Made by a program: the position numbers and the translations under genes
Notes under the pieces: generated by a model
Seen by the model: only the letters and a program-made list of their open reading frames with translations
What the model was told of the DNA's origin: nothing
Database searches by the model: none
DNA from: an uncultured Clostridia bacterium
GTDB taxonomy: Bacteria > Bacillota > Clostridia > Christensenellales > Borkfalkiaceae
Direction of reading: 5' to 3'
NCBI GenBank assembly: GCA_947627955.1
Contig: CANQXZ010000003.1
Span: 1 to 53,388, forward strand
DNA: 53,388 bases
In this document: in pieces, positions 17,130-25,441 of the stretch
How positions within the stretch are numbered: position 1 is the stretch's first letter
Layout: each line of letters starts with the position of its first letter

Positions 17130-18836
17130 TCACACCCCCATCTGCGCGGAACAGATAAGCCTGTATTCCCCGCACGCGTTTAAAAGTTCTTCGTGCCGCC
17201 CCGCGCCTATCACCTCTCCGTCCTCCATTACGAGAATGAGGTCGGCGTTTTTTATCGAGCTTATGCGCTGCGCCACTATCACCTTGGTAGCCGAGGGATA
17301 TTCCGCAGCCAACGCCTTTCTGAAAGCGGCGTCGGTGGCGTAGTCGAGCGCGGAAGAGCTGTCGTCGAGGATGAGTATCGGCGGGTCGCCCGCGAGGGCG
17401 CGCGCGATCAATATCCTCTGCTTCTGCCCGCCCGAGAGGTTGTTCGCCTTCTGCGCGAGATTGTATGAAAGCCCCCCTTCGAGCCCGTCCACGAACTCGC
17501 GTGCCTGCGCGCAGTCCACGGCGCGGTCTATCGCCTCTTTTGAAAGCCCCCTGCCGTAGTCCACGTTGTCCTTTACGGAAGCCGCCATCAAAAAGTCGTT
17601 CTGGAACACCGCGCCGAACTTGCGCCTCAGCTCGGCGGCTGGATAGCTCTTCACGTTCCTGCCGTCCACGAATATCTCCCCCTCGTCCGCGTCGTAAAAG
17701 CGCATCAGAAGGTTGATAAGGGTGGACTTGCCGCTGCCCGTGGAGCCTATAATGCCGAGCGTCTGCCCCTTGCCGAGCGAAAAGGTCACGTTTTTTACGT
17801 TGTTCCCCACGCCGTTATAGGAAAAGCTGACGTTGCGGAACTCTATCGCGCCGTCCGCGCTCTCCCTGCAGGGGACGATATTTTCCCCGACGTCTTCGGA
17901 CAGCACTTCCTCTATCCTCGCGGCGCTCGCCGAACCGCGGGAGATGACCACGAATATCTTGGAGAGCGCTATCATGGCGTTCAAAATTATCACGAAAAAC
18001 TGCAAAAATTCGAGGACGGTGCCGGGGGTGTCGCCCGCCGCCGCGCCCACTATGATAAGCGCCACGAGCCCGAGATTGAGCACCAATGTCGCAAGCGGGT
18101 TGGAAAGCGACATTATCCTGTTCGCCCTGAACTCCGTCGCGGCGAGGTCGCGGGTGAGCTCGTCGAAGCGCTCCGTCTCATATTCCCCGCGCGAGAGCGC
18201 CTTGATAACGCGCACGCCCGTCACGTTTTCCTGCATGCGGCGGACCATGGCGTCCTGTTTTTGCTGTACCCCCATATAGACGGGTATGCTCTTTTTTGTG
18301 ACTATGAATATTATCACCCCCACGACGGGCAGACAGGCGAGCAGCACGAGGGCGAGCATTACGTCCTGCGAAAAGGCGAGGCAGAGCCCGCCCAAAATGA
18401 GTATGGGCGCGCGCACGCCCAGCCGCAGGGTGCGGGCGACCATCTGGTTGACGTAGTAACTGTCGCTCGTCAGCCGCGAGATGAGCGAGGGCACGCCGAA
18501 TTTGTCCGTCTTGCGGCTGGAAAGATAGCTCGTCTTTGAAAAGAGGTCGTATCTTATGTCGTGGGTCATTCTGCCCGAGGACTTCACCGTAAGCCTGTTG
18601 GCGAAGATGTTCCCCAAAAGCGCCGCCGCCGCGCAGAGCAGCATCAGCCCGCCCATAATGAGGGAATATTTCACCTTTTGATCGTATGTATACGCGGGAT
18701 TGTCCGCCACTTTGTCTATTATGTCGCCCAAGAGGACGGGCAGAAAGAGCTCCGCCACGGAGCCGACAAGTTTTAAGACCAGCCCCGCTATCACCGTGCC
18801 CGAATAGGGCTTCAGATACCTTAAAGTCTTAGTCAC
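17130..18836 (-). CDS. ABC exporter half-transporter, degenerate-site subunit
   Basis: A 568-residue ABC exporter with six predicted transmembrane helices (about 15-300) and a nucleotide-binding domain: Walker A GSTGSGKST (about 362), canonical signature LSGGQKQR (about 462) and Walker B LILDDSSSALD, where the catalytic Glu is replaced by Asp (about 490). This is the non-catalytic partner of the gene at 15326. Its start overlaps the last 8 bp of marR, indicating translational coupling. The role is multidrug-type or self-metabolite export at the cytoplasmic membrane, inferred from family and regulator. Confidence 0.92.
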   Translation of the reverse strand: MTKTLRYLKPYSGTVIAGLVLKLVGSVAELFLPVLLGDIIDKVADNPAYTYDQKVKYSLIMGGLMLLCAAAALLGNIFANRLTVKSSGRMTHDIRYDLFSKTSYLSSRKTDKFGVPSLISRLTSDSYYVNQMVARTLRLGVRAPILILGGLCLAFSQDVMLALVLLACLPVVGVIIFIVTKKSIPVYMGVQQKQDAMVRRMQENVTGVRVIKALSRGEYETERFDELTRDLAATEFRANRIMSLSNPLATLVLNLGLVALIIVGAAAGDTPGTVLEFLQFFVIILNAMIALSKIFVVISRGSASAARIEEVLSEDVGENIVPCRESADGAIEFRNVSFSYNGVGNNVKNVTFSLGKGQTLGIIGSTGSGKSTLINLLMRFYDADEGEIFVDGRNVKSYPAAELRRKFGAVFQNDFLMAASVKDNVDYGRGLSKEAIDRAVDCAQAREFVDGLEGGLSYNLAQKANNLSGGQKQRILIARALAGDPPILILDDSSSALDYATDAAFRKALAAEYPSATKVIVAQRISSIKNADLILVMEDGEVIGAGRHEELLNACGEYRLICSAQMGV

Positions 18837-19266
18837 CCTTTTCCTCCATGTACTTCACGGCGTTTTTGTACAGCCGCTCGGTGAGGTCGTAGAGAGTCTT
18901 CTTTTCCTCCTCGGAAAATCCCTCGCATATGACCTCCCGCCAGCGCGCGTTCACGCCGCGTATCACGGGCAGTATCCCCTCCGCCGCCGCGGTGGGAAAA
19001 ACGCGGCTTATCCGCCTGTCCGAGGGGTCCTCCCGCCTCTCCACGTAGCCCTCCGCCTCGAGCTGGGCTATCTGCCTCGCCACGTTGGACTTGTGCACGA
19101 AGAGCATCCTCGCGAGGTCGTCCTGCGAGACCCCGGGATTGGAGCACACCGTCAGCAGATATTTGGACTGATAGCCCTTCAGAGGCGACGCCTTGGAAAG
19201 TTCCGTGTCCCCGAACAGCGTAGCCGAGCGGGAGACCATGTTTATGTTTTTGAGAAACGACGCCAT
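18829..19266 (-). CDS. MarR-family transcriptional regulator
   Basis: 145 residues from the ATG at 19266, chosen because AAAGGAAGG lies directly upstream; the longer frame would start inside the operator. Winged helix-turn-helix at about 45-95 (VSQDDLARMLFVHKSNVARQIAQLE is the helix pair, written in two overlapping parts: VSQDDLARMLF and KSNVARQIAQLE), wing REDPSDRRI at 78-86, with flanking dimerisation helices. It heads an operon with two ABC exporter genes, a classic autoregulated efflux arrangement in which ligand binding relieves repression. A palindrome lies between promoter and ribosome-binding site. The ligand is unknown. Confidence 0.92.
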   Translation of the reverse strand: MASFLKNINMVSRSATLFGDTELSKASPLKGYQSKYLLTVCSNPGVSQDDLARMLFVHKSNVARQIAQLEAEGYVERREDPSDRRISRVFPTAAAEGILPVIRGVNARWREVICEGFSEEEKKTLYDLTERLYKNAVKYMEEKGD

Positions 19267-19286
19267 AGTCCGCCTTCCTTTGAATT

Positions 19287-19300
19287 GTTGCACGCGCAAC
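19287..19300. promoter_or_regulatory. Candidate MarR operator
   Basis: Inverted repeat GTTGC-N4-GCAAC about 10-25 nt downstream of the predicted transcription start and just before the marR ribosome-binding site; placement suits autorepression by roadblock or promoter occlusion. Confidence 0.5.
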
Positions 19301-19314
19301 TATTTATATTATAT

Positions 19315-19343
19315 AGTATACTCTGCGGCGCCCCGCATGTCAA
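19315..19343 (-). promoter_or_regulatory. Promoter of the marR-ABC operon
   Basis: Minus-strand TTGACA (19338-19343), 17-nt spacer, TATACT (19315-19320). The spacer is almost entirely G+C. The initially transcribed region runs into the palindrome at 19287-19300. Confidence 0.75.
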
Positions 19344-19376
19344 CCGAGCGCGCAAAATTTCACACAAAATTTACCT

Positions 19377-19418
19377 AAAAAAAAACGCCCGCGCCCCGAA
19401 AGAAGCGGGGCGCGGGCG
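19377..19418 (-). terminator. Terminator of the two-component operon
   Basis: A 13-bp G+C stem (CGCCCGCGCCCCG / CGGGGCGCGGGCG) with a 7-nt loop, followed on the minus strand by nine U residues; 8 bp after the histidine kinase stop. Confidence 0.9.
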
Positions 19419-19426
19419 AAAGCGTT

Positions 19427-20464
19427 TCAGTTTTCCGTAATGGGCAGCCGCACGGTGAACACCGCGCCGCCCCCCGGGCTGTTTTCGGCGGATATCTCCC
19501 CTCCCGAGAGGGCGCAGATGCGCTTGCAGATGGCGAGCCCCAGCCCGTTGCCCTCCTTATCCTTCTGCGACGGGGAGCGGTAGTATTTTTCGAATATCCG
19601 CGGCATATCCTCGGGGGAAACGCCGCATCCGCTGTCCTTCACGCGCACCGCGGCAAAGCCGTTCTCCGCGGAAAGCTCCACCTCCACCTTGCCGCCCGCG
19701 GGCGTGAATTTTACGGCGTTGGAGAGCAGGTTATACCACACCTGCCCGAGCATCGCGGCGTCGCCGTAGATCTTCACGGGGGCAAGGTCTGCGGACACCT
19801 CTATGTTCTTTGCCGTCCACTCCCTCTCGAGGGCGACCACGGCTTCGCTCAGCTCGGCGTCGAGCTTTATGGGCGCCCGCTCGCCCACCACCTGCTGGTT
19901 TTCGAGCTTGGAGAGGGTGAGGGCGTTGTCCGCGAGCCTGCCGAGCCTGCCCGCCTCCGAGGAGATTATGTTCAGAAACTTTGTCTCTTCCTCCCCGGTG
20001 AGCCCGCCCTCCAGAAGGAGATTGGCAAAGCCCTGAATGGAGAAAAGAGGGGTCTTTATCTCGTGGGAGAAATTCGCCACGAAGTCGTCGCGCAAAGTCT
20101 TTACCGAGCGCAGTTCCTTTGTCATCTTGTTGAAATTGCGGTAGACTTTCGCGAAGGCGTCGCCGCGGCGGAACTCTATCTCCACGCCGAAATCCCCCTC
20201 GGCAACGCGGTTGAGGCTGTCTATGAGGGACTGCGACTTCTGCATCATTATGTAAAAGGTCACGACCACCGCCGTGGTGAAGATAAGGGCGAACACGGTG
20301 AGCGCTATGAACGCCACGGTGTACGCGTCGAAGCCCTCGTCCTCCGTTATCACGTTCAGAATGGCGACTATTATCGCCGCCGCAGCTATCAGCACGGAGA
20401 AGCTGAGCACGCCTATCCCGAAGAAAAGCAGTCCCTTTTTTGTGCGACCCATGGGTTTTTTCAT
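19427..20464 (-). CDS. Membrane sensor histidine kinase
   Basis: 345 residues. Two transmembrane helices (about 11-40 and 48-73) with only a short extracytoplasmic loop (EDEGFDAY), so the kinase probably senses within the membrane or via a partner. HAMP region about 74-125; HisKA with phospho-acceptor H134 in FSHEIKTPL; HATPase_c with N box (WYNLLSNAVKF), G1 (VKDSGCGV) and G2 (GNGLGLAICKRI) all intact. It overlaps the response regulator by 4 bp (ATGA), so the two are translationally coupled. No target gene is obvious; a membrane ABC transporter operon lies downstream and a glycosyltransferase upstream. Confidence 0.95.
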   Translation of the reverse strand: MKKPMGRTKKGLLFFGIGVLSFSVLIAAAAIIVAILNVITEDEGFDAYTVAFIALTVFALIFTTAVVVTFYIMMQKSQSLIDSLNRVAEGDFGVEIEFRRGDAFAKVYRNFNKMTKELRSVKTLRDDFVANFSHEIKTPLFSIQGFANLLLEGGLTGEEETKFLNIISSEAGRLGRLADNALTLSKLENQQVVGERAPIKLDAELSEAVVALEREWTAKNIEVSADLAPVKIYGDAAMLGQVWYNLLSNAVKFTPAGGKVEVELSAENGFAAVRVKDSGCGVSPEDMPRIFEKYYRSPSQKDKEGNGLGLAICKRICALSGGEISAENSPGGGAVFTVRLPITEN

Positions 20465-21132
20465 TTCGATATCACCGCCTTATATCCCACCCCGCGTATC
20501 GTCTGTATCTCGAACTCGGGATAATTTTCGAATCTCTTCCTCAGCCTGTTGATGTGCGTGCGCACGGTGCTCTCGTCGCTCTCCGAATCATACCCCCACA
20601 CGCTGTCGAGAATGTTCTCCTTTGTGAATATCTTGCCGGGATAGGAGAGCAGAAGGTACAGCAGTTTGAACTCCTTTGTGGGCAGTTCCGTGCGCTCGCC
20701 GCCCCGCGTGACGGTGAAAGAGCTCTGTTCGAGGACTACGCCGCCCATGACTATCTTCCCCTCGTTGGCTATCTTGTACCGCCTTAAAAGGGCGTCTATG
20801 CGCCAGACGAGCTCCTCGAAATTGACGGGCTTGGTCATGTAGTCGTCGCAGCCCGCCGCAAAGCCCTTTCCCTTATCGGAGAGGGCGTCCTTTGCGGTCA
20901 GCATGATAACGGGGATATCCGAGCCCGCCGCCCGCAGTTTTTCCACGAGGGAATAGCCGTCCACGACGGGCATCATTATGTCCGTTATGACGAGATCCGC
21001 GCCCCGCGCCGCGATGACGCGCAGCGCCTCGGCGCCGTCGGAAGCGCACTCCGTCTCGTAGCGGGTCCTTAAACGGGTCTTCAAGAGCAGTTTGACGTTT
21101 TCGTCGTCCTCGACGATCAGAATTTTAGCCAT
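20461..21132 (-). CDS. OmpR/PhoB-family response regulator
   Basis: 223 residues from the ATG at 21132, chosen for the AAAGGAAGG ribosome-binding site (an 18-codon longer frame has none). Receiver domain 1-120: acidic pair E8/D9/D10, phospho-acceptor D51 in VITDIMMP, conserved Lys in MLTAKDAL. The C-terminal winged helix (about 130-223) includes ELPTKEFKLLYLLLSYPGK and DESTVRTHINRLRKR, typical of OmpR/PhoB DNA binding. Forms a two-gene unit with the kinase behind its own promoter. Confidence 0.96.
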   Translation of the reverse strand: MAKILIVEDDENVKLLLKTRLRTRYETECASDGAEALRVIAARGADLVITDIMMPVVDGYSLVEKLRAAGSDIPVIMLTAKDALSDKGKGFAAGCDDYMTKPVNFEELVWRIDALLRRYKIANEGKIVMGGVVLEQSSFTVTRGGERTELPTKEFKLLYLLLSYPGKIFTKENILDSVWGYDSESDESTVRTHINRLRKRFENYPEFEIQTIRGVGYKAVISK

Positions 21133-21152
21133 AGCAGCCTTCCTTTGACTAT

Positions 21153-21181
21153 ATTTTAATATAAAAACCGCCGAAATGCAA
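21153..21181 (-). promoter_or_regulatory. Promoter of the two-component operon
   Basis: Minus-strand TTGCAT (21176-21181), 17-nt spacer, TAAAAT (21153-21158), about 20 nt upstream of the response-regulator start. Confidence 0.6.
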
Positions 21182-21242
21182 TCCAAGTTTATATTGATTT
21201 TATATTTGTGGGCTATATTTTGTATACTTTTACGGTGAGAAT

Positions 21243-22412
21243 ATGAACATTGTTATAGTGATCGACCTGATAGACAACCTTACAAACGGCTCCGTTATGA
21301 CGGCGCGCAGGTTCGCGGACGGGCTCAGAGAGCGCGGGCACGACGTGCGGCTCGTGGCTATCGGCGCGGAGGGCGAGCGGGACGTCGCCGTAAAGGAACG
21401 CTACGTCCCCGTACTTTCCGAAGTCTCCGCCAAAAACCAGATAAAGTTCGGCAAGTTCGAGCGCGCGAGGATAGCCGAGGCGTTTAAGGACGCCGATATA
21501 GTGCACTTCATATTTCCATTCAAGCTCGAAAAGAAGTGCAAAAAACTCGCGGACGAGATGGGCGTTCCCACCACAGCCGCGTTCCACGTCCAGCCCGAAG
21601 ACGTGTCGTACAACGTGCACCTCGAACGCTCGGCTGCCGTGAACAACTATATCTACTCCTATCTGAGGAGAAAATTCTACGCGAAATTCAACCGCATACA
21701 CTGCCCCTCCAAGTTCATAGCCAACCAGCTCGACAGGCACGGCTATAACGCCGAGCTGTACGTGATTTCCAACGGCTACGACAGGGACTTCCGCCCGCCC
21801 GAGACAAGGCGCCGCAACGAGAAGTTCGAGGTGGTAATGGTGGGCAGGCTCTCACCCGAAAAGAAGCAGAAAGTCCTCATCGCCGCCGTCGCGCAGTCTA
21901 AATTCAAAGACAGAATACACCTCACCCTGCTCGGCAACGGGCCCTGCAAGAAAAAGCTCATAAAGCAGGCGGCAAAGGCGGGCGTGGACGTGACTTTCGG
22001 GTTCCTCGGGAAATCCGAACTCATAAAAAAATTGCAGACGAGCGACCTCTACGTGCACGCCTCCACCGTGGAGATAGAGGCGATAGCGTGCATAGAGGCG
22101 ATAGCGTGCGGGCTCGTGCCCGTAATCTCCGACTCCGACCTCTCGGCTACGCCGCAGTTCGCGCTGGACGAGCGCTCGCTGTTTGAAAACGACAACTCCG
22201 CCCAGCTCGCCAAAAAGATGGATTATTGGCTGGAAAACGAGGCGGAAAGGCTGAAAATGGGCGAGATATACGCCGCTTCCGCGAAGAAATATTCCCTCGA
22301 CAACTCCCTTGCGCTCGCCGAGAGAATGTTCATAGACGAGATAAACGACAAAAAAGGGGCGCATGCCGGACAAGAAGAGCATGCCGCGCAGGAGGCGCAG
22401 GGCGCGCTCTGA
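21243..22412 (+). CDS. GT4-family glycosyltransferase
   Basis: 389-residue GT-B glycosyltransferase. N-terminal acceptor domain (about 1-190) begins MNIVIVIDLIDNLTNGSV; the C-terminal nucleotide-sugar domain has VMVGRLSPEKKQ (about 198-210), LLGNGPCKKKL and the E-X7-E element VEIEAIACIEAIACG (about 278-292). It resembles enzymes that glycosylate diacylglycerol or other lipids, but the acceptor is not certain. An 18-bp perfect tandem duplication encodes the two EAIAC units. The tail after about residue 365 is low-complexity (Ala/Gly/Gln/His). It lies on the opposite strand from the polysaccharide operon, is monocistronic, and ends in a strong terminator. Confidence 0.9.
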   Translation: MNIVIVIDLIDNLTNGSVMTARRFADGLRERGHDVRLVAIGAEGERDVAVKERYVPVLSEVSAKNQIKFGKFERARIAEAFKDADIVHFIFPFKLEKKCKKLADEMGVPTTAAFHVQPEDVSYNVHLERSAAVNNYIYSYLRRKFYAKFNRIHCPSKFIANQLDRHGYNAELYVISNGYDRDFRPPETRRRNEKFEVVMVGRLSPEKKQKVLIAAVAQSKFKDRIHLTLLGNGPCKKKLIKQAAKAGVDVTFGFLGKSELIKKLQTSDLYVHASTVEIEAIACIEAIACGLVPVISDSDLSATPQFALDERSLFENDNSAQLAKKMDYWLENEAERLKMGEIYAASAKKYSLDNSLALAERMFIDEINDKKGAHAGQEEHAAQEAQGAL

Positions 22413-22421
22413 AAACATTGT

Positions 22422-22464
22422 AAATGCGCGGGCGGGGAGCAGTTTGCTCCCCGCCCGCGCATTT
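22422..22464. terminator. Bidirectional terminator after the GT4 gene
   Basis: A long perfect stem (GCGCGGGCGGGGAGCA with its complement, GTT loop) with AAAT on the left and ATTTATTTTAT on the right. It would end the plus-strand GT4 transcript and the minus-strand polysaccharide operon. Confidence 0.85.
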
Positions 22465-22481
22465 ATTTTATCGGAACGTAT

Positions 22482-22679
22482 TCACTTTTTCAGCTTTCCG
22501 GCGGCGTTTTTGCGCCCCGCATATCCCTCTTCAAAGAACTTTACCGTCCTTGCAAAACCCTCTTCCGCGGATATTTGCGGCTCGAATCCCGGCGCCCGCA
22601 GCTTGTCGCCGCTGCAACAGACCGCCGAGGTGTGCGCAAGGTTCAGATAGCCCTTATCTTCTCGGCTCTTATATTCCAC
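22482..22679 (-). pseudogene. C-terminal remnant of an NAD-dependent epimerase/dehydratase
   Basis: 65 codons from a GTG that nearly touches the stop of the preceding SDR gene. The sequence LNLAHTSAVCCSGDKL followed by GFEPQISAEEGFARTVKFFEEG matches the tail of extended SDR sugar epimerases (compare SLTADTGWKPRVAFKDGVKK near the end of the intact neighbour). There is no nucleotide-binding domain or catalytic YXXXK. The likely history is deletion of a second epimerase, leaving its 3' end at the tail of the polysaccharide operon. It might still be translated through coupling. Confidence 0.6.
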
Positions 22680-22681
22680 AA

Positions 22682-23608
22682 TCAGGAACGACCCCCCTTT
22701 AAATAACTATTCATACAGATCTCCTCTTTCACTTTTTTTACTCCGTCTTTAAATGCGACGCGCGGTTTCCAGCCCGTGTCGGCAGTCAGCGAGGCGATGT
22801 CGGCGCAGAGCTTCATGACCTGCCTGTCGGCATACGGCAGAGCCCCGATATCTATTTTATCTGGCGCACCCGCAACTTCCGCCAGCTCGTAAACGTATTC
22901 GCAGAGCGGTCTGCAAACGCCGCTGCCCAGCACATATACCGCGCCGTTTCTGCCGCGCTCGGCTATGAGCCTGAGCGCTTCGGCGGCGTCGTCGCAGTGC
23001 AGAAAGTCCCAGAGCTGCTCCCCCTTTGTAAAGGGCGCGCGCTCGCCGTTCAAAAGTCTTTTCAGCGTCTGCGCTATCATGTTGTTCCCGTAAGGTCCGT
23101 AAACGCTCAGTATCCTCGCCCAGCAAAAATCCATGCCGAGAGAGCTGCAATATTCGGCGGAAAGCCTGCCTGCGGCGAGTTTGGCTATCCCGTACGCGCT
23201 CTCGGGGAATGCGGGCGCAGAGGGCGACAATACCCCCTCTGCCCTGCCGTATTCGGCTTGCGAACCCGCGCCCACGAATTTATCACAGCCCGCCCTCGCC
23301 GCCGCTTCCACCGCGCAGAGGGTATATGATATGTTGTCCGCCTGCATGCGGCAGTCGTTGCGCGAGGCGCCGTAAGAGCCCTGCCAGCCTAAATGGAAAA
23401 ATACGTCGTACTTCTCCCCGAAAGAGAGTTCTTTCAGCTCCGAAAGGTCGCATTCCTCCACGCGCACGAGCGGGCTTCGGGGTATATTTGCCGCACGGGC
23501 GGAATTCTTCCGCGCAAGGGCGAGCACCTCCACTCCGTTGGCGGCTAAATTTTCGGCGAGCGCCACTCCTATATCGCCAGTGGCGCCCGTGACGATCGCG
23601 CGCTTCAT
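22682..23608 (-). CDS. Extended SDR sugar-nucleotide reductase/epimerase
   Basis: 308-residue NAD(P)-dependent short-chain dehydrogenase of the extended, sugar-nucleotide type. Cofactor motif GATGDIG at 8-14; catalytic S116, Y139 and K143 (SAYGIAK). Its position, overlapping by 4 bp the end of a YerE-like gene and downstream of rfbH, suggests it reduces the product of that pathway. In yersiniose synthesis a reductase converts the C4 acetyl branch to a hydroxyethyl group; alternatively it could be a 4-keto reductase as in CDP-abequose synthesis. Which ketone it reduces cannot be told from sequence. Confidence 0.85.
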   Translation of the reverse strand: MKRAIVTGATGDIGVALAENLAANGVEVLALARKNSARAANIPRSPLVRVEECDLSELKELSFGEKYDVFFHLGWQGSYGASRNDCRMQADNISYTLCAVEAAARAGCDKFVGAGSQAEYGRAEGVLSPSAPAFPESAYGIAKLAAGRLSAEYCSSLGMDFCWARILSVYGPYGNNMIAQTLKRLLNGERAPFTKGEQLWDFLHCDDAAEALRLIAERGRNGAVYVLGSGVCRPLCEYVYELAEVAGAPDKIDIGALPYADRQVMKLCADIASLTADTGWKPRVAFKDGVKKVKEEICMNSYLKGGRS

Positions 23609-25431
23609 TTTTCCTCCACGGGGGGTATGAACAGATTTTCAAGCAGTTCTTCGCGGGGCAGGAAGGGCGCAAGGTCTTCGAGCGGCGGACTGACTATAGT
23701 GCCGTCTTCGAGCCGCTTTGCGCTGCTCTTGGGCTCCCACACCTGCTCTGTGTCGCAGAATATCTCGCAGAAGGCATAGCCCTCGGTGCGGAGAGTATTC
23801 TCTATCGCCGCGGGCAATTCCGAATTGTCGTGCGCGGCGAAATAGGGATAGCCGAACGCCTTTGCCACAGCCCCGAACTCGGGGAAAGAGAGGTCCCCCG
23901 ATTCCCTGCCGATGCCCACTTTTTTATGATGACCGAACAGATTGTTCTGGGTTATCCTTATGGAATGATAGCCCTCGTTATTTATGAGGAATATCTTCAC
24001 GGGCAGCCTGTTGGTGACAATGGTCTGCAATTCCTGCAAGTTCATCATGATCGAACCGTCGCCTTCGAGGCAGACGGTATCCCTTTTGCCGCCCGCTATG
24101 CACAGCCCGACCGCCGCGGGCAAGCCGTAGCCCATGCTCGCGACGCCGCTGTTGATTATAAAGCGCGTTCCCCTTTTAATGACGTAAGCCTGATGCCCCG
24201 CCACGCAGCACGCGCCGTTGGAAACCGCCGTCAGCGAATTTTCGGGCAGGCGGGAACTGAGCGCGTCGATAAAGGCGTACACGTTCGCCTTGCCGCCGTT
24301 TTCCCCCCTCTGCCGCTCGGTGACGACGGGATATCTCCTCTTCCAGCCCGCGCAGACCTGTTTCCACTTCTCCCCGTTGAACGCCTTTTTGCCGTCGGGA
24401 ATGCGGCGGCAGACGGCGGAGAGGAAGTCCTTCGCGTCCGCCCACACGGGCATATCCACGTGGAGAGTGGGCTTTTTCATCTCGGCGCGGTCGATATCGA
24501 CCATTATCACCTCTGCGGCGCGCGCCCAGCTCTTGAAGTCGTAACCCGTCTGGCGGATGGATATCCGCGTGCCTATGGCAAGGAGAAGGTCGCTGTTCTG
24601 CACGGCGAAATTCCCCGCCCTGTCTCCCATGTTGCCCCCTCTGCCCACATAGAGGGGGTCGTCCGTAGCCATCAGATCTACGCTGTTCCAATAGGTCGCC
24701 ACGGGCACGTTCAGCTTTTTTATCGCCTCGGCGAACTCGCCGTAGCCGCCCGAAAGTCTTATCCCGCCGCCCGCGTATATCACGGGGCGTTCAGCTCTTG
24801 CTATCTTTGCGATTATCTCGTCTACAATGGCGTCGTCCACGGGTGGAGGCGTTTCTTCGCACCCCGTGTAGCCTTTAAGCGAGGACGGGTCTATATCCGC
24901 CCCCTGAAAGTTGACGGGGATATCTATCCACACGGGTCCGGGTCTGCCGCCCGTGGCGAGCGCCCACGCCTTTTCGAGCGCATAGCGTATGTCCGCGGGG
25001 TCCTCTATCATGACGGCGTATTTCGTCATGGGGGAGACCGATCTGACTATGTCGTATTCCTGATCCCCCACGGCTCTCAACGGCAGCCCTTCCGTGAACC
25101 GCGAGGCGTAGCGCGCGGTAGTGTCGTAGCGCACCTGCCCCGAAATCACGAACATGGGTATCGAGTCCAGCCAGCCGCCCAGAACGCCCGTTATGGCGTT
25201 GGTGCCCCCGGGACCCGTAGTCACGCACACCGCCGCTATGCGGTTTTCGAGGCGGGCGTACGCCTCGGCGGCGATTGCAGCCGCCTGCTCGTGATGGGTG
25301 TAGGTGACTTTGAGCCCGTCGCAGTGCCCCAACGCGTCGTTGAGGTGCATCGCGCCGCCGCCCACCACGGAAAAACAGTCAGTAACGCCGCGGGACACAA
25401 GAAATTCCGCAACGTAATCGGCAAGTCTCAT
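23605..25431 (-). CDS. YerE-like TPP-dependent enzyme (acetolactate-synthase fold)
   Basis: 608 residues with the three-domain acetolactate synthase architecture: PYR domain with TPP-activating E48 (THHEQ), a central domain, and PP domain with the TPP/Mg motif GDGS (about 457) followed about 25 residues later by NN. The tail (EPKSSAKRLEDGTIVSPPLE) differs from biosynthetic IlvB and resembles homologues in O-antigen clusters. No ilv genes are near; it sits directly after rfbH. YerE transfers an acetyl unit from pyruvate to C4 of CDP-3,6-dideoxy-4-keto-hexose. I therefore infer the same carbon-carbon bond formation here. An ordinary acetolactate synthase is the less likely alternative. Confidence 0.85.
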   Translation of the reverse strand: MRLADYVAEFLVSRGVTDCFSVVGGGAMHLNDALGHCDGLKVTYTHHEQAAAIAAEAYARLENRIAAVCVTTGPGGTNAITGVLGGWLDSIPMFVISGQVRYDTTARYASRFTEGLPLRAVGDQEYDIVRSVSPMTKYAVMIEDPADIRYALEKAWALATGGRPGPVWIDIPVNFQGADIDPSSLKGYTGCEETPPPVDDAIVDEIIAKIARAERPVIYAGGGIRLSGGYGEFAEAIKKLNVPVATYWNSVDLMATDDPLYVGRGGNMGDRAGNFAVQNSDLLLAIGTRISIRQTGYDFKSWARAAEVIMVDIDRAEMKKPTLHVDMPVWADAKDFLSAVCRRIPDGKKAFNGEKWKQVCAGWKRRYPVVTERQRGENGGKANVYAFIDALSSRLPENSLTAVSNGACCVAGHQAYVIKRGTRFIINSGVASMGYGLPAAVGLCIAGGKRDTVCLEGDGSIMMNLQELQTIVTNRLPVKIFLINNEGYHSIRITQNNLFGHHKKVGIGRESGDLSFPEFGAVAKAFGYPYFAAHDNSELPAAIENTLRTEGYAFCEIFCDTEQVWEPKSSAKRLEDGTIVSPPLEDLAPFLPREELLENLFIPPVEEK

Positions 25432-25441
25432 AGCTTTATCC

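Noticed and set aside
23605..25431. Ordinary acetolactate synthase for branched-chain amino acids
   Set aside because: No ilvN, ilvC or ilvD nearby, lies inside a CDP-sugar operon between rfbH and an SDR, and its C-terminal tail differs from IlvB.
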